DNA of 18,628 bases from Phycisphaerae bacterium SM23_33 (lineage in GTDB: Bacteria; Planctomycetota; Phycisphaerae; SM23-33), in NCBI GenBank assembly GCA_001303665.1, contig LJUF01000090.1, forward strand, positions 1-18,628, read 5' to 3'. Numbering within the stretch: position 1 is the first letter of the stretch; every line of letters starts with the position of its first letter. The notes beneath the pieces are model-generated. The model was given only the letters and a program-made list of their open reading frames with translations, did no database searches and was not told where the DNA came from. Position numbers and translations under genes: made by a program. Below are positions 1 through 7,281 of the stretch, one piece after another.

Positions 1-23
1 AAACGTGTCGCGCGCTTCACCAT
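1..23 (-). CDS. possible start of a further gene of the minus-strand operon (partial)
   Basis: On the minus strand an ATG at 21-23 opens a frame (MVKRATR...) that runs off the window edge. A GGGAG stretch lies 8 nt upstream of it, which is ideal Shine-Dalgarno spacing, and the frame follows the stop of the DUF4340 gene by about 90 nt. Only seven codons are visible, so no product can be named. The basic N-terminus would suit a signal peptide or an anchored protein, but that is speculation. The rest of 1-114 shows no recognisable feature. Confidence 0.22.
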
Positions 24-114
24 TCCGCAAGCTCCCATCCGGCCGGAACCCGCCGGGCCCATTACGTTGAACACCTGAGCCAGCCTGTGGTACCTCCGGC
101 CGCGGGGCCCGGCA

Positions 115-2490
115 TTACTTCTGGAAGTCCGCGAGCTTCTTCTTCAGTTTCCCTAGGTCGTTGGCCGCCAGGATGAACACCCCGGGCACCTCGCTGGAGG
201 CGGCGTAGCGGTCCTCCGACCCCACCGGCCCGGTCCGGGAAATGCTCAGCCGCAGCGTCTTGCCGTCCTTGTATTTCACCTCCAGCGTCTGGACGGCTGC
301 GTCCAGCCCGAACCGCGCCAGCGCCGGCTTCTCGGCGTAGTCAACGAACCTCTGGGCCTTCAGGTCCACGGAGGAGAGGAAGTCCGTGACCTTCTTCTCG
401 TCAATCCTCACGTGCCGGTCGCCGGTGTAAGACCATTTCTCGGCTTCCTTGTTGAATTCGATAGAGGTCTTGTCCGCCACCAGCTTGAAGGCGAGGGCCT
501 GGTCGGCCTGGACCTTCATGACCTTCCGATCGCGCATCTCGGCCGCCAGCCTGTCGTGGAGCTCCCCGCTCAATTCGCCGACGACAACGGGCTTGGCGCC
601 GTCCTGCCAGACGTAGGAAAAGGTCTTGTCCTTGGCCACCAGCAGCGGGCCGGCGTGGTGGGTCTGGTACCGGGTCGGCTGGGTGGCGGGGGCCGTCGCG
701 GGCCCGGTTGTGGTGGTCGGGGCCGACGCCGTGGTGGGCGCCGACGCCGTGGCCGGGGCGGTGGCCGTGGCCGGTTGGCTGGCCGGCGGCGGAGGCGGGG
801 CCGGCACGCGGTAGGTCAGTTCCACGGCGATCGGCTTGGCCTTGGCGAAACGCTTGGGCAGGGCATCGGCCAGGGAGACGATCTTCTCGGCCCTGACCTC
901 CTTCAGGGCCTCCAGCGCGGCCTCGACGTTCTGCCGGTCGGCCGGGGCGGCCACGGGGGCCGACAGCTTGAACTCATCCTGGCCGGAGCGTTCAACGGTG
1001 ACCTTTCCCTCCGGCCGGGCCAGCCCCACCTGCGTGATCTCGGCCTCCGCCGGCAGGGCGAGGATCTGCTTGCTCCAGTAGGCCGAGGGCTCCTGGAGCA
1101 GCTTGGCCAACTGTTCGGCCGGTGTGATGGCGACGAACTTGCTGCCTTCAGGCCGGCAGAAGGTCATCTGGCCGCTCTGGCTGGCTCCCCCCAGCAGCAG
1201 GGCGGCGGTCTTTTCACTGCCGCGGAAGTGCAGCACGATCCGGCCGCGGGGGGGGTCCAGCCTGTACGGGGCCAGGGCCGGCGGGTTGTCCTCGAAATCA
1301 CTGGCGGTGAGTTCTCGCATGGCCTGAAGCAGGTCGGTGACGGCCTGTTCGTCGCAGGGCCCGGCGAACGGGTTTCGCATGTGCCAGTCGTTGTTGATCT
1401 TCTCCAGCACCGCCGAGGCGGCCTCGGCGTACGTGATCTCCACGCGGGTGACCTCCCTGTCGCCGATGTCCAGCACGGCCTTGTCGCGCAGGTCCAGCAG
1501 CTTGGGCTGGATGTCCTTGAGCTTGGACTGCTTGACGTGGAACACCCACGGCCGGTCGGCGAGCTTGGCGAAGACCAGGCCTTCGGTCTTATCGGCGGCC
1601 GCCCCGAAGGCCAGGGTAATGACTCTGCCCTTTTGCGGCGGGGCGGGCCTTGTGGCCTGGGTGGTCGCGGGCTGCTTGGGCTCTGGCGGGGCCAGTTCCA
1701 CGGTCACCTCCAGCCGCGGCTTGTCCAGCCCGTAGCCGGCGAGGTCCTTGGGGTCGTCGTCCACGAACTTCTCGGCCTGGAGGGCGGAAATGTCTCGCAG
1801 CAGCGACTTGACCTTTTCCTGGTCTGCCCGGGCGGCAACGGGCTGGTCGACAGCCCACTTCTCGCCCAGCTTGACCAGTTGATAGCGCTGCTCGCCGCGG
1901 AGGGCCAGGCGGACAGCCTTGTCGGTATCCAACTCGGCGACGGTTTTCTGGCGGTAATCGGCGGGGGTCTTGTTGAGCGATTCGGCCAGGTCGGCGTCCA
2001 CCACGTACACGTGCTCGTCGCCTTCCAGTTGCACGTACGTCTGCCGGTCGGACAGGGGGGGCTTGCCGCCGACCTTGAGGGTGTAGCTGTTGCCCTTGTC
2101 GTCGGTGAAGGTGGCCAGGCGCAGGGGGTCGGACAGGTAGGTCAGGTTGTCCTGGGGGCAGTCGGGGTCGCCCGGGGCGTATTTCCGCAGGTACGCCAGG
2201 TTCGTCAGGGTGGTGACGGTGCTGCTGACCTCCCAGCCGGTGGCCGGGGCCTCCACCGGCTCGGTGAGCCGCCACTTGTCTCCTTCGGCCACGAGCACCA
2301 CCTTGCTCACCCGCGGCCTCTGCAGCACCAGCCGGACCACCTTGCCCACGTCCGGCGTGAGCTTTTTGCTGGGCTCGGCCGGCTGGGTCGGCGGGGCCTG
2401 CTTGCCGAGCCAGTCGCTGCGGAGGATCAGGAAGCAGCCTATGCAAATGACCACCAGGACAAGCAGCACCACGGTTGTCTTGACGTTCAT
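115..2490 (-). CDS. membrane-anchored DUF4340 multi-repeat protein of a Gld-type ABC operon
   Basis: Protein of about 791 residues. An N-terminal transmembrane helix (about residues 5-24) is followed by a large extracytoplasmic region. I see about five DUF4340-like units. Each begins with a strand such as VVRLVLQRP, VRLALRGEQ, VTRVEITYA or ITQVGLARP, continues into a W-x-(L/V/M)-x-x-P segment ('KWRLTEP', 'KWAVDQP', 'DWHMRNP'), and then a helix with 'ADQEKV'-like residues and 'YGLDKP' or 'YRLDPP'. A Pro/Ala/Thr linker (about residues 550-600) separates the later units. Function is unknown; DUF4340 genes commonly follow gldG-type genes, as here. Start: the frame is open to a TTG at 2523, but the ATG at 2490 has GAGGAG 9 nt upstream and begins exactly at the anchor helix, so I chose 2490. 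It is last in the visible operon, 127 nt after the GldG-like gene. Confidence 0.85.
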   Translation of the reverse strand: MNVKTTVVLLVLVVICIGCFLILRSDWLGKQAPPTQPAEPSKKLTPDVGKVVRLVLQRPRVSKVVLVAEGDKWRLTEPVEAPATGWEVSSTVTTLTNLAYLRKYAPGDPDCPQDNLTYLSDPLRLATFTDDKGNSYTLKVGGKPPLSDRQTYVQLEGDEHVYVVDADLAESLNKTPADYRQKTVAELDTDKAVRLALRGEQRYQLVKLGEKWAVDQPVAARADQEKVKSLLRDISALQAEKFVDDDPKDLAGYGLDKPRLEVTVELAPPEPKQPATTQATRPAPPQKGRVITLAFGAAADKTEGLVFAKLADRPWVFHVKQSKLKDIQPKLLDLRDKAVLDIGDREVTRVEITYAEAASAVLEKINNDWHMRNPFAGPCDEQAVTDLLQAMRELTASDFEDNPPALAPYRLDPPRGRIVLHFRGSEKTAALLLGGASQSGQMTFCRPEGSKFVAITPAEQLAKLLQEPSAYWSKQILALPAEAEITQVGLARPEGKVTVERSGQDEFKLSAPVAAPADRQNVEAALEALKEVRAEKIVSLADALPKRFAKAKPIAVELTYRVPAPPPPPASQPATATAPATASAPTTASAPTTTTGPATAPATQPTRYQTHHAGPLLVAKDKTFSYVWQDGAKPVVVGELSGELHDRLAAEMRDRKVMKVQADQALAFKLVADKTSIEFNKEAEKWSYTGDRHVRIDEKKVTDFLSSVDLKAQRFVDYAEKPALARFGLDAAVQTLEVKYKDGKTLRLSISRTGPVGSEDRYAASSEVPGVFILAANDLGKLKKKLADFQK

Positions 2491-2617
2491 CGCCAGCCAC
2501 TCCTCAACGCGCGTTTGCTCCAATCGAATCCGCTTGGCCGTCCGCTCGCGGGCTCTTCGGCCGTCTGCGCGGCGGGGGCCAATCTGCCCGCATTGCTCAA
2601 GAGTCTGCCGAACCAGC

Positions 2618-5299
2618 TCACTGTGTGCGAACGACCATGATGATGACGCCGACCACCAGTACCAGCAGCGGCCAGATGAGCCCGAAACCGATCTTCACCA
2701 CGGCCATCATGCCGGGGTCGATGATGCGGATGGGCTGGACAATGGCCGGGCCGGCGCCGATGAAATCGCCCTGGCCCACCAGGTGGTAGGCGCTGTTGAT
2801 GATGAGGTCCACGTTGCCGGTGGGCGGCGGGTCGCTCTCCATGGTCTCGTCGGCCTCGAAGCGCGGGACGCGCGGCGTGAGGAACTGGTCGATGAAGCTG
2901 TACCCCACGCCCAGGACGATGATGCGGGCGGTCCTTTCGCCGATGGTCTTTCGGGCCTCCACGGCCAGCGCCAGCGGCGGCGCCAGGTCGCCCTGGGCCG
3001 ATGCCGGCACGATCCCGCTGCCCTCCCCCAGCCACATCTGCCGCTCCAGCTGCTGGGCGTTCGAGGCCGCCCAACAGGTCGCCGATCCCTTGGGCACCAC
3101 CAGGATGTCCTCGACCGTCACGCCCGGGTGGCTGTCCTTGGCCTTGAGGATGGGGCAGGCGTCGGCCCAGTACAGCCGGCGGGCCCGCAGCGGCTCCCCG
3201 ACGGGATGCTTGGTGAACGTCGAAAGCGGCATGTACCACCAGCGCACCACGGGCAACTTGCAGGTGCCGGGGTTGAGCTCGTCGGCCAAGGCCTGGACCA
3301 CGCGCAGGTCGGTCTTGACCTCCAGGCCCCAGTCGGTCTTGAGGTACTCGGCCAGCCCGTACTGGGGGGATTCGGTCATGCCCCAGCGCGTCGGCCGGAG
3401 GTAACGGGCCAGGAAGACCGCGTTCGCCCCGGCGTCAATGGCTTTGCGGATCTTCTCGACCTGCTGGTCGTTCCATTGCGGCAGCTCCTGCCCGCCCATG
3501 GGGGGCATGGGCATGGGCTCGGGCGGGGGCAGGACCAGCAGGACCTGCTTTCGGCCTTTTTCCGCTTTCGGCGGCTCGTCTTCCCGGGCCAGGTTCCACT
3601 CCGTGACCTTCAGGTCGGCCTTTTCCAGCCGCTCCCGCAGCGCCCCCAGCCAGATCGACGGGATCTGCCCCGCGATGGCCGGGCGGCCCTGAACCATGTA
3701 CGGCGGGATGTCCTCGAAGAAGGTCAGCACCACCTCCCCCAGCGGCGGAAGCGCCAAGGACAGCAGCTTGGAAGAGATGGCCATGTCACCGTTGAACACC
3801 CGCCGCTCCTCCTCTTCACCGAACAGACCCATCTCCCAGTCCCGTCGGCTGGCCAGCGGCCAGACGTCGTCCATGCTGACCACGCCGGCCTTCTCGCCCA
3901 CCTCCACCAGGACGATGTTTTCCTGCTTGATCTGGTCGGGCAGCTCGTCCTGGCTCTCCAGCTTGTCCAGGCCTGCCAGCCGCTCCAGCAATTGGCCGAC
4001 GGGCTCGGATTGGGCCTGAAGGTACTCATCCTTCCTGGCGGTCTCCAGGATGTCCTTGGTGCCCTGATCCGGCTCGCCCAGTTCCGCCAGCAGCCTGGCC
4101 AATCCGGCCTCGATCTTCTTGGCCTCTGCCTCAAGCGCAGGCATGACCGGGCGGATCTGCTCGACGATGAACGTCTTCTGGACTTCCACCTTGACCGTCT
4201 CGCGGACACCCAGGGCCTGCTCCGTCAGTCGCCGGGCGGCGCCGGCCAGCCCCTGGCAGCGGGCCGGCAGGGGAACCATGTCCACCACCCAGGCCCGGGC
4301 ATAGGGCAGGTATTGGCCCTCGCCGCAGTCGGCGCTGAACTTCTCCAGCGCCGCCTGGGCATCCGCGGCGGCGTTGGCCAGCTCGGTCGAGGCGGCGGCG
4401 ATCTTGTTCAGCACCGCCGGGGGGTCGGCCGGCTCGGGGGCGCCGACCTTGCCCGCCGCTGCTGCGACCTTCTCCGCCGCCGCCGTGGCCGCCGCCAGAG
4501 CCTTGCTCAGTTGCGGCTTGGCCTGGTTGGCCTTTTCCGGGATGGTGCCGATTTCCCGCAGGCTGCGCCGGATCCCCTCCAGGCGGCCTCTGACGTTCTC
4601 CAGGGCCTCGGTGACCGTTTCCGTCATCCTGGGATAGTTCGGCAGGGCCGAGCCGGCCAACTGCGCCCGAACATCGGCCGCGGCGCTGCGGAGATCCTCC
4701 TTGTTGGCCGTCAGGGCGTTCTCAACGGCCTTGGCCAGGCCGAAGCCCCCCAGCCAGCCCTTGGCCGGGTACGCCTTCCACCGCCCGATGATCTGGTCGT
4801 ATTGAGGGATCTGCCTGTTGGCCAGGCTCTGGAACGCCTTGATGGCCTCACCCTGGTCCTGGGCTTTTGCGTCCAGCCGCCGGCGAAGCCGGGACAGAAC
4901 CTCCGCCTTCTGCCGGTCCGTCGTCACGTTGATCACCGTCACGTCCCGGCCGTACTCGCCCATCTCATTCAGCAGGTCGCGGACCCGCGGCAGGTAGTCT
5001 TCGGGTTTCTTCTTGGGGTCGGCGGAGGTGTAGATGCTGGTCAGGATGATCTTCTGGCCGATTTCGTCCAGCACCCGCTTGGCCGTCGGGCTCAGGCCGT
5101 AGCGGGCGAGGGTCTCCACGTTCCAGCGGTAACTGCGCCTTACGGCGGCCAGGTCGCCGACGACGTTGACCGCGATCAGCAGCGCCGCGGCGGCGGCCAC
5201 CGAGACAACGACATTGACGGCGGCCAGCCGGCGGGCCGTCTTCATGTCCCGACCGGCGGCAGCGCCGGTTTCTGACTTCGACCTCTTCCTTACCGCCAT
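2618..5299 (-). CDS. GldG-like ABC transporter auxiliary protein, oversized
   Basis: Protein of 893 residues, anchored by a transmembrane helix near each end (about 26-48 and 870-890), with a large extracytoplasmic body. Residues about 50-130 resemble the GldG N-terminal part ('YGLSPTAKRVLDEI', then 'VTVINV'). GldG-like sequence resumes at about 460 ('NIVLVEVGEKAGVVSMDDV', then 'NGDMAISSKLLSL') and continues with 'IRKAIDAGANAVFLARYL' and 'LAEYLKTDWGLEV', typical of the ABC-auxiliary domain. Between these lies an Ala/Glu/Arg-rich, mostly helical stretch (about 140-455) that typical GldG proteins of about 500-600 residues lack. GldG works with GldA and GldF in a membrane complex; its substrate here is unknown. 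The start ATG at 5299 overlaps the end of the permease gene by 10 nt, with GGAG upstream, implying translational coupling. Confidence 0.85.
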   Translation of the reverse strand: MAVRKRSKSETGAAAGRDMKTARRLAAVNVVVSVAAAAALLIAVNVVGDLAAVRRSYRWNVETLARYGLSPTAKRVLDEIGQKIILTSIYTSADPKKKPEDYLPRVRDLLNEMGEYGRDVTVINVTTDRQKAEVLSRLRRRLDAKAQDQGEAIKAFQSLANRQIPQYDQIIGRWKAYPAKGWLGGFGLAKAVENALTANKEDLRSAAADVRAQLAGSALPNYPRMTETVTEALENVRGRLEGIRRSLREIGTIPEKANQAKPQLSKALAAATAAAEKVAAAAGKVGAPEPADPPAVLNKIAAASTELANAAADAQAALEKFSADCGEGQYLPYARAWVVDMVPLPARCQGLAGAARRLTEQALGVRETVKVEVQKTFIVEQIRPVMPALEAEAKKIEAGLARLLAELGEPDQGTKDILETARKDEYLQAQSEPVGQLLERLAGLDKLESQDELPDQIKQENIVLVEVGEKAGVVSMDDVWPLASRRDWEMGLFGEEEERRVFNGDMAISSKLLSLALPPLGEVVLTFFEDIPPYMVQGRPAIAGQIPSIWLGALRERLEKADLKVTEWNLAREDEPPKAEKGRKQVLLVLPPPEPMPMPPMGGQELPQWNDQQVEKIRKAIDAGANAVFLARYLRPTRWGMTESPQYGLAEYLKTDWGLEVKTDLRVVQALADELNPGTCKLPVVRWWYMPLSTFTKHPVGEPLRARRLYWADACPILKAKDSHPGVTVEDILVVPKGSATCWAASNAQQLERQMWLGEGSGIVPASAQGDLAPPLALAVEARKTIGERTARIIVLGVGYSFIDQFLTPRVPRFEADETMESDPPPTGNVDLIINSAYHLVGQGDFIGAGPAIVQPIRIIDPGMMAVVKIGFGLIWPLLVLVVGVIIMVVRTQ

Positions 5300-6042
5300 C
5301 GTCTGGACTCCAGGACCTTCACGCTGAGGAACAGGAAGAACGCGGTTATGGTAATGAAGAACACCACGCTGCGGGCGTCCAGGACCCCCTTGGGGAAATA
5401 CGAGAAGTTGTTGATCATGTTCGCCCGGCTGATGGCGTCGCCGTAGCTGCCGGGCAGCACGAGCACCAGCAGGTACAGCCCGGCGGTGAAGAAGGCCAGG
5501 ATGGCGATGCCGATCAGCCCCGCCACCAGTTGGTGGCCGGTGAGCGTGGAGGCGAACAGGCCCACGGACACGTAGCTGGCCCCCAGCAGGATCATTCCCA
5601 GGTACCCCATGCCGGCGACGCCCCAGTCCGGCTGCCCGAAGATGACCACCAGCAGGAAGAACACCCCGGTGGCGGCCAGCAGCAGCAGGTACAGGGCCAT
5701 GGCCCCGAGGAACTTCCCGCCGATGACGTCGGTGTCGGTGACCGGGGCGGTCATGAGGGTCTCAATGGTGCCGGAGCGGAACTCCTCGGCCATCAGCCGC
5801 ATGGTCAGCAGCGGCACCACGATCACCAGCCCGTAGGCCAGCACGTCGAACAGGGGGCGCAGGGTGGACTCGGCCCCGGTGCGGAAGACCGGTTCGATGC
5901 GGATCTTCAGGAACGGCACCTTCAGGCCCCACAGGAACAGCATGCCCACCGTCAGCAGGAACAGGAAGGCCACCACGTAGGCCATGGGGCTGAAGAAGTA
6001 GGCCGACAGCTCTCGCCGGGCCAGCGTCAGCACTTTGCGCAT
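5290..6042 (-). CDS. ABC-2 type permease, GldF-like
   Basis: Integral membrane protein of 250 residues with about six hydrophobic helices. The N-terminal 'RRELSAYFFSPMAYVVAF' and the central 'PLLTMRLMAEEFRSGTIETL' followed by 'TAPVTD' are the usual marks of the GldF/NosY-type ABC-2 permease family; the latter is the coupling segment that contacts the ATPase. It would form the membrane channel of the transporter with the ATPase encoded just upstream (18-nt gap). The GldG-like gene overlaps its last 10 nt, so the three are probably translated together. Start ATG at 6042 has AAAGGGA upstream at suitable spacing. Length is normal for the family. The transported substrate cannot be told from sequence. 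Confidence 0.9.
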   Translation of the reverse strand: MRKVLTLARRELSAYFFSPMAYVVAFLFLLTVGMLFLWGLKVPFLKIRIEPVFRTGAESTLRPLFDVLAYGLVIVVPLLTMRLMAEEFRSGTIETLMTAPVTDTDVIGGKFLGAMALYLLLLAATGVFFLLVVIFGQPDWGVAGMGYLGMILLGASYVSVGLFASTLTGHQLVAGLIGIAILAFFTAGLYLLVLVLPGSYGDAISRANMINNFSYFPKGVLDARSVVFFITITAFFLFLSVKVLESRRWR

Positions 6043-6060
6043 GGGTTCGGTCCCTTTCCG

Positions 6061-7041
6061 CTACGATGCCTCGGCGCCGGCGGGGCTTGCGGCGCCCATG
6101 CTCTGCTGGTAGGTGATCTGGATGAAGAAGTCCTCCAGCGAGCTGATCTCGCGGCGGAGCTCGCGGAGGGAATAGCCTTTTTGCATCGCCGCCTGGGCCA
6201 CCGCCGGGCGAAGATCGTCGTCCTCGGGCCCTTGAACCGTCAGCCGGGTCCAGTTGCCCGCCCGGGCGTGCTGCACGTCAACCACGCCAGGGACTTCGGC
6301 CAGCACCTTGGCCATGGTCTCGGGCTGCTCGCCCCTGAGCTCGATGATGACCCGGCTGGGGCCGGTGACGCGCCGCCGCAGCTCCGCCGGCGTGCCCTCC
6401 GCCGCGATCCGCCCGGCGGCGATGATGATGATCTCGCCGCAGACCTGCTCGACCTCGGCGAGGATGTGGCTGGAGAGAACGATGGTGTGGTTTTCACCCA
6501 GTTGGCGGACGAGGTTCCGCATCTCCCGGACCTGGGCCGGGTCCAGCCCGATGGTCGGCTCGTCCAGCACCAGCACCGGCGGGTCGTGCAGCAGGCAGTC
6601 GGCCAGTCCCACGCGCTGCCGGTAGCCGCGGGAAAGCTGGTCGATCCGCCGGTGCATCATGCTCTCCGGCTTGCTGAGCCAGCACTGTTCCGCCGCCCGG
6701 TCCACCGCCTTGCGCCGCTGCTGGCCCGGGATGCCCCGCAGCGCGGCCCGGAACATCAGGTACTCCCGCACCCGCATCTCCGGGTACAGCGGCGCGTTCT
6801 CGGGCATGTAGCCCACCCGCTTGCGAACCTCCACCGACTGGGTGAACACGTCGAAGCCCTGCACCTTGGCTGAGCCGCTGGTGGCCGGCATGAAACACGT
6901 CAGAATCCGCAGCGTGGTGGTCTTGCCCGCCGCGTTCGGGCCCAGAAAGCCCACCACGCTGCCGTCCTTCACGTGGAACGAGATGTTGTCTACCGCCAGT
7001 GTCCGGCCGTACCACTTCGTCAGCTTCTTCACCTCAATCAT
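6061..7041 (-). CDS. ABC transporter ATP-binding protein, GldA/NatA type
   Basis: Cytoplasmic ATPase of 326 residues that drives the adjacent permease. Visible motifs in order: Walker A GPNAAGKTT (34-42); the Q-loop region with 'YMPENAPLYPEM' (78-89), where the usual Gln is replaced as is common in GldA-like proteins; signature LSRGYRQR (136-143) instead of LSGGQ, again typical of this subfamily; Walker B VLVLDEP (156-162) with catalytic Glu161; D-loop GLDP; and switch His192 in 'VLSSHILAEVEQV'. The C-terminal 100 residues form the usual accessory domain. Start ATG at 7041 has AAAGGA about 10 nt upstream. It is first in the operon, about 77 nt downstream of the predicted transcription start from the promoter at 7125-7153. 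Gliding function should not be assumed; these cassettes are widespread in non-gliding bacteria. Confidence 0.92.
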   Translation of the reverse strand: MIEVKKLTKWYGRTLAVDNISFHVKDGSVVGFLGPNAAGKTTTLRILTCFMPATSGSAKVQGFDVFTQSVEVRKRVGYMPENAPLYPEMRVREYLMFRAALRGIPGQQRRKAVDRAAEQCWLSKPESMMHRRIDQLSRGYRQRVGLADCLLHDPPVLVLDEPTIGLDPAQVREMRNLVRQLGENHTIVLSSHILAEVEQVCGEIIIIAAGRIAAEGTPAELRRRVTGPSRVIIELRGEQPETMAKVLAEVPGVVDVQHARAGNWTRLTVQGPEDDDLRPAVAQAAMQKGYSLRELRREISSLEDFFIQITYQQSMGAASPAGAEAS

Positions 7042-7124
7042 CGCCGTTACGTCCTTTTCTCGGGCGAAGGTTCACCGGCTGCCCCTGGTACGATGCAATC
7101 TTCTTGAGCTTTCGCGAACTGAAA

Positions 7125-7153
7125 CATATAGGCGATTTTTGCCGATTTATCAA
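7125..7153 (-). promoter_or_regulatory. sigma-70-like promoter of the ABC operon
   Basis: Read on the minus strand: TTGATA (7153-7148), a 17-nt spacer, then TATATG (7130-7125). The -35 matches 5/6 and the -10 matches 4/6 of the consensus. It lies in an AT-rich patch that stands out against the GC-rich surroundings. Transcription would begin near 7118, leaving a leader of about 77 nt before the ATPase start. Confidence 0.6.
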
Positions 7154-7186
7154 GAGCCGGCTGGTGATTGGCGGGAGCGAATTGGC

Positions 7187-7215
7187 TTGTTGCCGCTGGG
7201 GCACAATTGTAGCAT
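7187..7215 (+). promoter_or_regulatory. weak promoter candidate for the S55 peptidase gene
   Basis: TTGTTG (7187-7192), a 17-nt spacer, and TAGCAT (7210-7215). Only the TTG of the -35 and four bases of the -10 match consensus. It lies in the divergent region 67 nt upstream of the ATG at 7282. The spacing and the TANCAT-type -10 resemble the other plus-strand promoter candidates in this window, which is the main support. Confidence 0.35.
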
Positions 7216-7281
7216 GAATCTGCCCGCTCGGGGGCAAGCCGCCCTGGGCCGCCGCTTCTGGTCCCCCGAAGGAGTTGGAAG

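Noticed and set aside
722..752. Short DNA tandem repeat that might be a mobile or regulatory repeat
   Set aside because: It is in frame and encodes a low-complexity TASAPT linker in the DUF4340 protein; a coding explanation is enough.
2147..5275. Very long open frame on the plus strand (over 1000 codons) opposite the GldG-like gene, and a similar one at 412-2640
   Set aside because: These are antisense shadows of real genes in GC-rich DNA. The protein is Arg/Gly/His/Gln-rich with no domain, while the minus-strand frames have clear family motifs, transmembrane helices and ribosome sites.
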